NCBI GenBank assembly: GCA_947598455.1
Contig: CANQFI010000028.1
Coordinates: 1 to 15,878, forward strand
DNA: 15,878 nucleotides
Reading direction: 5' to 3'
Source of the DNA: an uncultured Bacilli bacterium
GTDB lineage: Bacteria > Bacillota_I > Bacilli_A > RF39 > UBA660
The notes under the pieces were generated by a model, which was not told the DNA's origin, made no database searches, and saw nothing but the letters and a program-made list of their open reading frames with translations. Position numbers and translations under genes: made by a program. Shown piece after piece: positions 1 through 6,837 of this stretch; the stretch's first letter is position 1, and the number at the start of each line of letters is the position of its first letter.

Positions 1-47
1 ATATCTTATAAAAATTATAAGAAATTAAAATTCTTAAAATAATAAAT

Positions 48-79
48 AAAAATTACTGAATTAATTCAGTAATTTTTTA
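48..79 (+). terminator. Rho-independent terminator of the gene upstream of the window
   Basis: A perfect 10-bp inverted repeat (AATTACTGAA at 51-60, TTCAGTAATT at 65-74) surrounds a TTAA loop and runs into a T tract at 73-78. An A run at 48-52 precedes it, so it could also terminate on the other strand. No gene is visible in 1-147 apart from this hairpin and the promoter of the next gene. Confidence 0.75.
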
Positions 80-120
80 TGTCTAATTTTGTTTTTATAA
101 AAAGATAATATAAGTTTATA

Positions 121-129
121 TGATATAAT
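121..129 (+). promoter_or_regulatory. Extended -10 promoter for the cca operon
   Basis: TGATATAAT at 121-129 is a perfect TATAAT with the TGn extension at 121-123. No good -35 hexamer lies 16-18 bp upstream (101-106 is AAAGAT), as often seen for extended -10 promoters. The start point would fall near 136, giving a leader of about 12 nt that begins at the ribosome binding site GAGGG (136-140). Confidence 0.5.
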
Positions 130-147
130 TTTAATGAGGGATAATTA

Positions 148-1260
148 ATGAAAGTAAATGAAATATTAGATAAAATAGAAGAAAATGGTTTTGAAGCTTA
201 TATAGTTGGTGGATATGTAAGAGATTATTTGCTTGGTATCACAACTAATGATATAGATATATGTACAAATGCAAGAGTTAAAGAACTTATAGATATCTTT
301 AGTGGTTATAATGTTACTTCTAATGAATATGGTTCTGTTAAAATATCTAGTAATGATTTAAGAATAGATATAACAACTTATCGTAGAGATTTAAAATATA
401 ATGGTAATAGAAGAAAAGTCGAAATAGAATATGTTGATAATTTAATAGATGATGTTCAAAGAAGAGATTTTACGATGAATGCTTTATGTATGAATAAAGA
501 TGGAAATATTATAGATATTTTTAATGGTCAAGAAGATATAAAAAATAAGATAATTAGATGTGTTGGAAATATTGAAGATAGAATTAATGAAGATCCTTTA
601 AGAATGCTTAGGGCAGTAAGGTTTGCAACTACTTTAGAATTTAGAATTGAAGAGAACTTGTATAAAGAATTAAAAAAACATCGTAAATTAATTAGGGAAT
701 TATCTCGAGAAAGAATTAAAGAAGAATTAAATAAAATATTAGTAAGTAAAAATGCTAAAGTAGGGCTTAAATTATTAAGAGATTTAGGTTTTTTACCATA
801 TGTTGGTATTGATTATAAAGATAATATAACATATATTAGTGATATATGCGGGATGTATAGTCAATTGAATATTAAAGAAGAATTTCCTTTTTCTAAAGAA
901 GAAAAAGAAAATATAAAAATTATAAAAAATATTGTAAATTATGGTAGTATAGATGAAAATGTTTTATTTAATTATGGCTTATATTTAGCAATGGTAGCTG
1001 GAGAAATATTAGGTATTAATAAAGAAGATATTGTTAGTTTAAATAAGAATTTGGTTATTACTAGTATTAAAGATATTAATATTACTAGTGATGAGATATG
1101 TGAGGTATTAGATATTAAACCAGGTCGGATTATTGGGGAAGTTTTTGATGAATTAAAAGATGTTATTTTAAAAAGGGAGCTAGAGAATGATAATAGTTTA
1201 ATTAGGGATTATATTATTTTTAATCGAAAGAAGTGGTTAAATGAAGGAGCAGTTATATAA
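148..1260 (+). CDS. cca: CCA tRNA nucleotidyltransferase
   Basis: Adds or repairs the 3'-terminal CCA of tRNAs using CTP and ATP in the cytoplasm. The 370-residue protein shows the class II nucleotidyltransferase motifs in order: GGYVRDYLLG at 21-30 followed by the metal-binding DID at 35-37; RRDFTMNAL at 105-113; EDPLRMLRAVRFA at 148-160 (template-like base recognition); and RERIKEELNKIL at 187-198. There is no C-terminal HD phosphohydrolase domain, so it resembles the compact Bacillus-type enzyme (about 400 residues). Start ATG 148 is preceded by GAGGG at 136-140. It is the first gene of an operon: dnaD starts inside its last 20 bases. Poly(A) polymerases share this fold, but Gram-positive bacteria normally carry the CCA enzyme. 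Assignment as full CCA-adding rather than A- or CC-adding is inferred. Confidence 0.95.
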   Translation: MKVNEILDKIEENGFEAYIVGGYVRDYLLGITTNDIDICTNARVKELIDIFSGYNVTSNEYGSVKISSNDLRIDITTYRRDLKYNGNRRKVEIEYVDNLIDDVQRRDFTMNALCMNKDGNIIDIFNGQEDIKNKIIRCVGNIEDRINEDPLRMLRAVRFATTLEFRIEENLYKELKKHRKLIRELSRERIKEELNKILVSKNAKVGLKLLRDLGFLPYVGIDYKDNITYISDICGMYSQLNIKEEFPFSKEEKENIKIIKNIVNYGSIDENVLFNYGLYLAMVAGEILGINKEDIVSLNKNLVITSIKDINITSDEICEVLDIKPGRIIGEVFDELKDVILKRELENDNSLIRDYIIFNRKKWLNEGAVI

Positions 1261-1900
1261 ATTGTTAACTTCAAAGAAATTAGTTATTAATGATTATTTA
1301 ATTAAAGTTGCTATAGATAGTAAATTAAGTTTAAATGAATTTTTGGTATTAGCTTATTTTGATAATAGTTTTAATAAGGTATTTGAAGTTGAATTAGTGA
1401 GTAGTTCTTTAGGAATAGATGGTAATATTGCAATGGAAGCTTTTAATTCTTTGATGATGAAGGGATTAGTTAATTTACAAAGTATTAAGGATGCTCAAAG
1501 TAAGTATAATGAGGTTGTTTCTTTAGATGGTTTTTATGAGAAGGTTTTGGAAACAACGATGACTTTAGTTAAGGATGATACGCAAATTGATGTTTTTAGA
1601 AGTTTTGAAAGTGAATTGGGTAGGACTATGTCGCCGATGGAATTAGAGATTATTAATGGATGGTTGGATATAGGGATTAGTGAAGAAATCATTTTAGGGG
1701 CTTTAAAAGAAGCGATTTATAATGGTGTTAGTAATTTTAGGTATATCGATAAAATAATTGATACTTGGTCTAAGAAGGGCTTTAAAACGATGAATGATGT
1801 AAATAATTATATGAAAAATAGAAAAGATAATAAAAGTAAAGATAAAGAAATAAGTAAAAGAGAGCAAGAAATAGCTGATTATGATTGGTTGGATGGGTAA
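1241..1900 (+). CDS. dnaD: DnaD replication initiation/restart protein
   Basis: Primosomal protein that helps load the replicative helicase during initiation at oriC and at restarted forks in low-GC Gram-positives. The 219-residue protein has an N-terminal winged-helix-like region (about 1-105) and a C-terminal DnaD/DnaB2 domain (about 119-195). The diagnostic signatures are FESELGRTMSPMELEIINGW at 121-140 and YIDKIIDTW at 168-176, the YxxxIxxxW DNA-binding motif. A charged lysine-rich tail follows. The ATG lies in the cca coding end (20-nt overlap) with a purine-rich AAAGAAG upstream, so translation is probably coupled. Its stop overlaps the nth start as TAATG. Adjacency to nth matches dnaD-nth in Bacillus and favours DnaD over DnaB. 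Confidence 0.9.
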   Translation: MKEQLYKLLTSKKLVINDYLIKVAIDSKLSLNEFLVLAYFDNSFNKVFEVELVSSSLGIDGNIAMEAFNSLMMKGLVNLQSIKDAQSKYNEVVSLDGFYEKVLETTMTLVKDDTQIDVFRSFESELGRTMSPMELEIINGWLDIGISEEIILGALKEAIYNGVSNFRYIDKIIDTWSKKGFKTMNDVNNYMKNRKDNKSKDKEISKREQEIADYDWLDG

Positions 1901-2532
1901 TGGTTTTAGATTTTAATAAAAAATTGGATGATATGTTTCCGGAAGCAAGATGTGAACTTAATTATAATAGAGATTATGAATTACTAATTGCAACTGTTTT
2001 ATCAGCACAATGTACAGATAAAAGAGTTAATGAAGTTACGAAGGTTTTATTTAGTAAGTATGATCTTGATGGATTAGCTAAAGCTGATAAAAATGATATA
2101 GAGGAGATTATTAGAAGTTGTGGTTCTTATACAAAGAAATCTTCTTATATAATTGAAATAGCTAAGAGTTTAATAGAAAATTATAAGGGAGTAGTTCCTA
2201 ATAATCGAGAATATTTAGAAAGTTTACCAGGAGTTGGTAGAAAGACTACCAATGTTGTATTATCTAATTTGTATGATGTACCGGCGATTGCTGTTGATAC
2301 ACATGTTGAAAGAGTTAGTAAAAGACTTAAATTAGCCAAAAAAAATGATGATGTTTTACAAGTTGAAAAAAGATTAATGAAAATTATTCCAAAGGAGTTA
2401 TGGGGTAGATCTCATCATCAATTAGTTTTGTTTGGAAGATATATATGTAAAGCAAGAGGACCTGAATGTGATAAATGTGCTTTTATTAATGATTGTTCAT
2501 GTAAGGATAAAAAGGACAATAAAAAAAATTAG
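1900..2532 (+). CDS. nth: Endonuclease III (DNA glycosylase/AP lyase)
   Basis: Removes oxidised pyrimidines and cleaves the abasic strand in base-excision repair. The 210-residue length matches the family. The helix-hairpin-helix LPGVGRKT contains the catalytic lysine K115, and VDTHV contains the catalytic aspartate D133. The 4Fe-4S loop has the exact C-x6-C-x2-C-x5-C spacing at residues 183, 190, 193 and 199. I chose ATG 1900 rather than the in-frame TTG at 1885, because the ATG forms a TAATG overlap with the dnaD stop and gives a family-like N-terminus. The extra residues from TTG would be VGWV-like and unsupported. It is the last gene of the cca-dnaD-nth operon; its stop TAG (2530-2532) lies inside the terminator hairpin. 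Confidence 0.95.
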   Translation: MVLDFNKKLDDMFPEARCELNYNRDYELLIATVLSAQCTDKRVNEVTKVLFSKYDLDGLAKADKNDIEEIIRSCGSYTKKSSYIIEIAKSLIENYKGVVPNNREYLESLPGVGRKTTNVVLSNLYDVPAIAVDTHVERVSKRLKLAKKNDDVLQVEKRLMKIIPKELWGRSHHQLVLFGRYICKARGPECDKCAFINDCSCKDKKDNKKN

Positions 2533-2551
2533 TTTTAAACTAATTTTTTTT
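2521..2551. terminator. Shared bidirectional terminator between nth and ponA
   Basis: A near-perfect palindrome has arms at 2522-2535 and 2537-2550 (core AATTAGTTT / AAACTAATT) flanked by an A8 run on the left and T8 on the right. It therefore acts as hairpin plus U-tract on both strands. The nth stop (2530-2532) lies in the left arm and the leftward ponA stop (TAA, 2550-2552) at the right edge. One 31-bp element ends two converging operons. Confidence 0.85.
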
Positions 2552-5258
2552 AATTGAAATCTTCTTCGTCCTCTAAATCTTCATTATCTTCATCTTCATT
2601 ATCATCATCAGGGTCGATTGGTAAACCAATACCTCCAGTTACAGTTGTAGATACTTTTAAGCCACTACTCATATTATCTTTAAAAATACTATAAGCAGAT
2701 TTTATAACAAAGTTGTATGTTCCATTATATGGAGCATTATAGACAAAGTAGTTATCGGTAGTATAACCTAAGGGTTGTAAACTACCATTATTCTCTAGAT
2801 ATACTTGGTAGCCAAGTGTACCAACACTAGAGTTATTATATTCTAATCTTTTATTTAAGTATGATTCAGCAAATCGACCATAATTTTTACTAAATAATTC
2901 TTGTAAAAATGTAGTATCGATTGCTTCTGGTGTTTTAATTCCGTTCCAACTAATATTTATTTGTGAATTGCTTACTTCAATACGTCCGTTTGTAGGATTA
3001 CTTAAAGTATCAAATCTTTCAGATATCTCACTAGGTTCATGTCCCTTTTTAAAAATCTCTGTAGATATTAAACTAGTCGGCGTATAAGCCGAGGGTAATT
3101 GAGTTGGATATGTTTCTAATTCATAACTAGCAGAGATTATTCCACTTGGCTTTGTAAATTTAGAATTTTTTGGATAAATGGCATTTGCCATTAAAGCAGA
3201 AAGAACTTTCTTTTGGGCAGATGCTGGGTTTGATTGAGTGTATGAACCACTATCAACTTTATCATGGTCGACACCATACCACATTGATATTACATAGTCA
3301 GGGGAATATGTAATAGTCCAGTTATCTGCGGAAGTACTTGCAGGTAAACCTTTAACTTTTAGATAATTATCATCATATGTAGCTGTTCCTGTTTTAGATG
3401 CTACATCAGTACCACTTACACTTATATTTCCACCAACGCCTTGTTTAGTAGCGGTGATTAAAACATCTGTAATCATGTATGCTGTTTCTTCACTCATTAC
3501 TTGAATTTTTTCATGAGCTGGTTCAGCAATATCGCCTGATTCTCTAAATATTATTTTTGTATATGAATATGGTTCAATGTAGTAACCACCACGGGCGAAT
3601 GCTCCATATGCTGCAGCCATTTGCATTGGACTTACTTCTAGTCCACCACCAATAGCATAGGATTCATATAAAGTACAATCAGTACCAGAACGTCCAGCAT
3701 TTTTATCAGCATCATTACAATAATTGATGTGTAGGTTATTGACAAATTCAGCAATTTTATTTTTATCAACGGCTTGAAAGGCTTGAACAGCAGGAATATT
3801 TCTTGAACGAGCTAGAGCTTGACGTAATGTAATTGCTCCTAAGTATTTTCCATCAGCATTAGTTATTTTAACACCATTAGAATAAGTGTATGCTTGATCA
3901 TAGAAGATTGTTCCTGGATTACCATTGTTATATTCAATGAATGGACCATAAGCAAAAATAGGTTTAGCTGTAGAGCCAGGTTGTTTATCGTCAGCTGTTG
4001 CTCTATTAAAGGCTTTGGCACGATCAAGAGTACGACCACCATTTATAGCTCTTATTGAACCATCTTTAGTATCAGTTATAGCGACACCAATTTCAATATT
4101 TTTAAGATTCTTTTGACTATTTTTCTCCCAATTATATCCTAATGAGCCGTCATTTAATGCTATCATAACGTCTTGAATAGTTGGATCTAATGTTGTATAT
4201 ACCTCCATTGGGACACTATATGGATCTAAACCATAGGTATTTGAAATTTCTTGGCACACAACATCAATAAATTGTTGATATTTATTTAAATTAGCTGTTT
4301 TAGGTTCAACTGTTAATGATTCGATAGGAATTTTATTAGTTTGATCAGCTTGTTCTTGAGTAATGTATCCGTGTTTAACCATTAAACTTAAAACTGTTGC
4401 ACGTCTTTGAGTAGCTAATTCAGTACTATAAAATGGGTTATAGTAAGTTGGGGAATTAAAGATTCCAGCAAGTAGAGATGCTTCAGCTAAAGATACATCT
4501 TTAATTGATTTACCAAAATATGTTTGAGCGGCTTCTTCAATACCATAAGAGTTGTAACCAAAAAATTGTCTATTTACATATAATTCAATAATTTGTTCTT
4601 TAGTATATTGTTTTTCGATTAAGAAAATAGAAATATAGATATCATGGAATTTACGAACAATACCTTTAAAGTTAAAACCTGATTCTATTTTACCATCTTC
4701 ATCAGCTGAGAAGGTGTTTTTAGCAAGTTGCATTGTTAGAGTAGAGGCACCACCGGCACCATCTTGACCAGCAACTTGTCCTAGGGATGCTTTTACAAAT
4801 CTTACAACGTCGAAGCCATTATGTTGGAAGAATCTAGCATCTTCTGTTGCGACTAGGGCATCAACGAAAACATCAGGTAAATCATCATAATATACTAGCT
4901 CTCTTTGTTCTAGACCAACTCGAGCAAATTCATTACCATTTTTGTCATAGAAGATTGTTGCTTCTTTATTATAGAACTTATCTGTATCAAATTTCGGAGC
5001 TGTTATAACTATGTAACCACAAAATAAGATTACAGAAACCATACCAATGATACCAATGAACATTATAAAAGATAAAATTGCATTAACAATAAAAGCTACT
5101 CTTTTTTTGTTCTTTTTCTTTTTTGGTAAAACAGGTTTTGTTGGTGGATTGTTATTAGTTCTTTTAGAAGAAGTATTTTCACGTTTAGTTATACCGATAA
5201 CTTTTTTACTATTATTATTTGATTTACTTTTAGTAGAAGTAATTTTTAATATAGCCAT
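2550..5258 (-). CDS. ponA: Class A penicillin-binding protein 1A (glycosyltransferase/transpeptidase)
   Basis: Bifunctional peptidoglycan synthase that polymerises lipid II and cross-links stem peptides outside the membrane. The 902 residues begin with a basic, Asn/Lys-rich cytoplasmic N-terminus (1-53) and one membrane anchor (about 54-86). The GT51 domain follows: catalytic E139 in EDARFFQHNG, GGASTLTMQLAKN at 169-181, RKFHD at 202-206 and EQIIELYVN at 221-229. The transpeptidase has S429-T-A-K432, S485-R-N and K622-T-G. After it comes a fibronectin-III-like region (about 755-877) and a strongly acidic tail (881-902). Motif 3 ends in Asp where RKxxE is usual. The ribosome binding site AAAGGAG is encoded by the last codons of recU (FKGE), leaving 2 nt between genes. 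Pairing with recU matches the Bacillus recU-ponA operon and supports PBP1A. Confidence 0.96.
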   Translation of the reverse strand: MAILKITSTKSKSNNNSKKVIGITKRENTSSKRTNNNPPTKPVLPKKKKNKKRVAFIVNAILSFIMFIGIIGMVSVILFCGYIVITAPKFDTDKFYNKEATIFYDKNGNEFARVGLEQRELVYYDDLPDVFVDALVATEDARFFQHNGFDVVRFVKASLGQVAGQDGAGGASTLTMQLAKNTFSADEDGKIESGFNFKGIVRKFHDIYISIFLIEKQYTKEQIIELYVNRQFFGYNSYGIEEAAQTYFGKSIKDVSLAEASLLAGIFNSPTYYNPFYSTELATQRRATVLSLMVKHGYITQEQADQTNKIPIESLTVEPKTANLNKYQQFIDVVCQEISNTYGLDPYSVPMEVYTTLDPTIQDVMIALNDGSLGYNWEKNSQKNLKNIEIGVAITDTKDGSIRAINGGRTLDRAKAFNRATADDKQPGSTAKPIFAYGPFIEYNNGNPGTIFYDQAYTYSNGVKITNADGKYLGAITLRQALARSRNIPAVQAFQAVDKNKIAEFVNNLHINYCNDADKNAGRSGTDCTLYESYAIGGGLEVSPMQMAAAYGAFARGGYYIEPYSYTKIIFRESGDIAEPAHEKIQVMSEETAYMITDVLITATKQGVGGNISVSGTDVASKTGTATYDDNYLKVKGLPASTSADNWTITYSPDYVISMWYGVDHDKVDSGSYTQSNPASAQKKVLSALMANAIYPKNSKFTKPSGIISASYELETYPTQLPSAYTPTSLISTEIFKKGHEPSEISERFDTLSNPTNGRIEVSNSQINISWNGIKTPEAIDTTFLQELFSKNYGRFAESYLNKRLEYNNSSVGTLGYQVYLENNGSLQPLGYTTDNYFVYNAPYNGTYNFVIKSAYSIFKDNMSSGLKVSTTVTGGIGLPIDPDDDNEDEDNEDLEDEEDFN

Positions 5259-5260
5259 TT

Positions 5261-5824
5261 TTATTCTCCTTTAAAATATACTTTATCGACGATTTTTAGG
5301 TAGTCTAATTGGGGTCGATAGCCAATTTTTATTACATGAGCATATTCTTGTATGTATTTATAACTAATAGATTTGCGGTTATTATTATCGATATAAGAAA
5401 TATAATCTTCACCAGTTAAGAGGTAGACTATATCGTTCATTCTAATTATTAGAAAGACGATTCCACCATGTTTAATAACATTTCTTATTTGTAATGTTTG
5501 ATGCTCATGAATGTTAGATAATGGAAAAGATGTTTTGTTTAGTGTTTCTTTAGCATCAAATTCAATATATTTACCACGATATAATCCATTATAATCTAAT
5601 GTTGATTGTTCTTTAAAATAAGCTTTTTCAATTATTTTTTTATTGTTAGTATAAGAAACATCAACGACTCCGATAGGAGTAGGTTTTTTATATATTAGTG
5701 CAAGATCTGTTTTTAAGTAATAATCATTAGTTAAATTTAAGGCATTTTCTAAATTCATTCCACGATTACTATGAGATACACTTAATTTAGTGAAATTTTT
5801 CTTGATATTATTAGGATACTGCAC
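5261..5824 (-). CDS. recU: Holliday junction resolvase RecU
   Basis: Cuts four-way junctions during recombination and chromosome segregation in Firmicutes. The 187-residue protein carries the family signatures SNRGMNLENALNLTNDYY (19-36), KKPTP (46-50), STLDYNGLYRGKYIEFDAKET (around 74-94), TSFPL and the C-terminal GYRPQLDYLKIVD. Putative metal ligands are D77 and D90, with K92 as the active-site lysine. The segment reads IEFDAKET where, from memory, the B. subtilis enzyme has IDFEAKET, so the E101 equivalent appears to be Asp. The start is GTG (5822-5824), preceded on the minus strand by AAGGTGAT at good spacing. It is the first gene of the leftward recU-ponA operon, divergent from the gpsB side. 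Confidence 0.94.
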   Translation of the reverse strand: MQYPNNIKKNFTKLSVSHSNRGMNLENALNLTNDYYLKTDLALIYKKPTPIGVVDVSYTNNKKIIEKAYFKEQSTLDYNGLYRGKYIEFDAKETLNKTSFPLSNIHEHQTLQIRNVIKHGGIVFLIIRMNDIVYLLTGEDYISYIDNNNRKSISYKYIQEYAHVIKIGYRPQLDYLKIVDKVYFKGE

Positions 5825-5842
5825 AAAAAATCACCTTAATTA

Positions 5843-5848
5843 ATTATA
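5843..5848 (-). promoter_or_regulatory. -10 element of the recU-ponA promoter
   Basis: On the minus strand a perfect TATAAT (plus-strand ATTATA) lies 18 bp upstream of the recU GTG. No convincing -35 hexamer is present at 16-18 bp spacing, so the call rests on the -10 and its position only. Confidence 0.4.
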
Positions 5849-5906
5849 CTATAAATTCTTAAGAAAATATAGTAGTTAAAATGGGAATTTACACTACATC
5901 TTTTTT

Positions 5907-5955
5907 CTTTTTTTGTCTAAAATAGTGATGAAAAGTTCTTTTTTTGTTAAAATGA
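5907..5955 (+). repeat. Imperfect tandem copy of a promoter-like element, period 31 bp
   Basis: CTTTTTTTGTCTAAAATAG starting at 5907 is repeated as CTTTTTTTGTTAAAATGA starting at 5938. The two differ mainly by a one-base indel, and both contain TAAAAT preceded by a T7 run. The second copy carries the TGTTAAAAT extended -10 proposed for the small reading frame downstream. The two copies may be an old duplication of a promoter core. Confidence 0.5.
5945..5953 (+). promoter_or_regulatory. Candidate extended -10 promoter upstream of the 30-codon frame
   Basis: TGTTAAAAT at 5945-5953 has the TGn extension and a TAAAAT hexamer (5 of 6 matches to TATAAT). No consensus -35 is seen. Transcription would start near 5960, just before the ribosome binding site at 5961-5968. 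Confidence 0.35.
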
Positions 5956-5976
5956 CACCTGAAAGGAGAAATTTTG

Positions 5977-6069
5977 GTGCGAGTTGATTATTTTATTCAG
6001 GAAATGATTGAAATGATAGATGATATACAAAGGGAGCTTAGAGTCCAAAGTCATCACCTTGACAAGTAA
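5977..6069 (+). CDS. Candidate small protein, 30 codons, unknown function
   Basis: A short frame starts at GTG 5977 (or the adjacent in-frame TTG 5974) and ends at TAA 6067-6069. It is preceded by a strong Shine-Dalgarno sequence, GAAAGGAG at 5961-5968, 8 nt before the GTG. No other start in the gap would use that site. The predicted peptide starts MRVDYFIQEMIEMIDDIQRE and looks like a single amphipathic, acidic helix with a His-His near the end; there is no signal peptide or membrane segment. Its last codons CTT GAC AAG overlap the TTGACA -35 box of gpsB. I recognise no family. In Bacillus several small genes sit in the ponA-to-gpsB interval, so a lineage-specific small gene is plausible, but it could be a chance frame or a short regulatory leader. 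Confidence 0.45.
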   Translation: MRVDYFIQEMIEMIDDIQRELRVQSHHLDK

Positions 6070-6088
6070 TATACAATAGATATATAAT
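6059..6088 (+). promoter_or_regulatory. Consensus sigma-A promoter of gpsB (and probably rnpB)
   Basis: A perfect TTGACA -35 (6059-6064) and a perfect TATAAT -10 (6083-6088) are separated by 18 bp. The predicted start is near 6095, with a leader of about 19 nt before the gpsB ATG. It is one of the best housekeeping promoter matches in the window, as expected if it also drives the abundant RNase P RNA downstream. Confidence 0.85.
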
Positions 6089-6113
6089 TTAAAGCATAAG
6101 AAGGGTGATTTAG

Positions 6114-6440
6114 ATGGAAAAGATTTCATTAACTCCACAAGAAATTTTGGATAAAGAATTTGAAATTGATGTAAGAGGATATAGACCTCAGGAAGTAGAT
6201 AAATTTTTAGATTTAGTTATAAATGATTATAATGAATTTATTAAGGAGATAAAGAAATTGAATAAAGAAGTTGCTTTTTTAAATGATGAAAATTCAAAAT
6301 TGAAAAACGAACTTCGTCGTATTAAAGCTAATATTGAAGCTGCTGAAGGATCAGCTTCAGGAAATGGAACAGTTAGTAATGTTGACCTTCTTAGAAGATT
6401 AAGTCAGCTTGAAAAAGTTGTCTATGGAAAAAATGAATAG
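6114..6440 (+). CDS. gpsB: Cell division regulator GpsB (DivIVA family)
   Basis: Small membrane-associated coiled-coil adaptor that shuttles PBP1 between the division septum and side wall. The 108-residue protein has the N-terminal membrane/PBP-binding domain (LTPQEILDKEFEIDVRGYR at 6-24, then EVDKFLDLVINDY at 27-39), a coiled coil (about 40-75), a Gly/Ser linker (79-86) and the GpsB-specific C-terminus NVDLLRRLSQLEKVVYG (89-105). That C-terminus separates it from longer DivIVA proteins. ATG 6114 is preceded by AAGGGTGAT. It lies opposite the ponA operon, its functional partner, and 5 nt upstream of rnpB, the same adjacency as in Bacillus. Confidence 0.95.
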   Translation: MEKISLTPQEILDKEFEIDVRGYRPQEVDKFLDLVINDYNEFIKEIKKLNKEVAFLNDENSKLKNELRRIKANIEAAEGSASGNGTVSNVDLLRRLSQLEKVVYGKNE

Positions 6441-6445
6441 TTAAT

Positions 6446-6800
6446 AAAATAATATTTTTAGGCAAATGCTATGCTTAGGCATAGAGGAAAGTCCAGGCTC
6501 ACACAATCTGTGATGGTTGTAGTGTTTGTGCTAAGGGAAAAAATAACCTTAGGTAGTTTTTAGAAATACTAACGGCTTCGAAATAATCCTAATGGGATTA
6601 AATTAGATATAAAAGTGCCAAAGAGACGAGACTAGAAAGTAATTTCTAGAGTGGAACGTGGTAAACCCCGCAAGTGAGAAACCCAAATTTTGGTAGGGGA
6701 GTCTTTACTAGGAAACGAACGATGTAAAGGACCTTTTAGGTAGATAAATATTTGCCACCCTTTTAGGGTACAGAACTTGGCTTATTAAGATGTTATTTTT
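6446..6800 (+). ncRNA. rnpB: RNase P RNA, bacterial type B
   Basis: Catalytic RNA that removes tRNA 5' leaders. The conserved cores are readable in order: GAGGAAAGTCC (P4 5' strand, from 6484), GTAGTGTTTGTGCTA, GAGTGGAACGTGGTAAACCCC (split around 6650-6670), GAGAAACCCAAATTTTGGTA with GGGGAG, and ACAGAACTTGGCTTA (P4 3' strand, near 6770-6785). P1 is AAAATAATAT (6446-6455) with ATGTTATTTT (6790-6799). P2 is GGCAAAT (6461-6467) with ATTTGCC (6750-6756). P3 is the CTATGC/GCATAG hairpin and P12 a short AATCC/GGATT hairpin. At about 355 nt it is shorter than the roughly 400 nt of B. subtilis, mainly in the P12 and 3' helices. The P1 3' strand runs into T7, so P1 itself can serve as terminator. Ends are set by P1 pairing and may be off by a few bases. 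Confidence 0.93.
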
Positions 6801-6837
6801 TTAATTTTAACAAAAATGGAAAAGGAGTGAATAAATC

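Noticed and set aside
1885..1899. Upstream TTG start for nth
   Set aside because: It would add five residues unlike the family, while ATG 1900 forms the usual TAATG coupling with dnaD.
5047..5274. 75-codon open frame on the plus strand with a hydrophobic Leu/Phe-rich product
   Set aside because: It lies wholly antisense to the basic N-terminus and membrane helix of PBP1A and the ponA start; the hydrophobicity is the mirror of Lys/Asn-rich codons. No ribosome site of note.
5947..6138. 63-codon minus-strand frame opposite the gpsB promoter
   Set aside because: It runs through the gpsB promoter and start on the opposite strand, and no consistent signals support it. The plus-strand frame with a strong Shine-Dalgarno is the better candidate.
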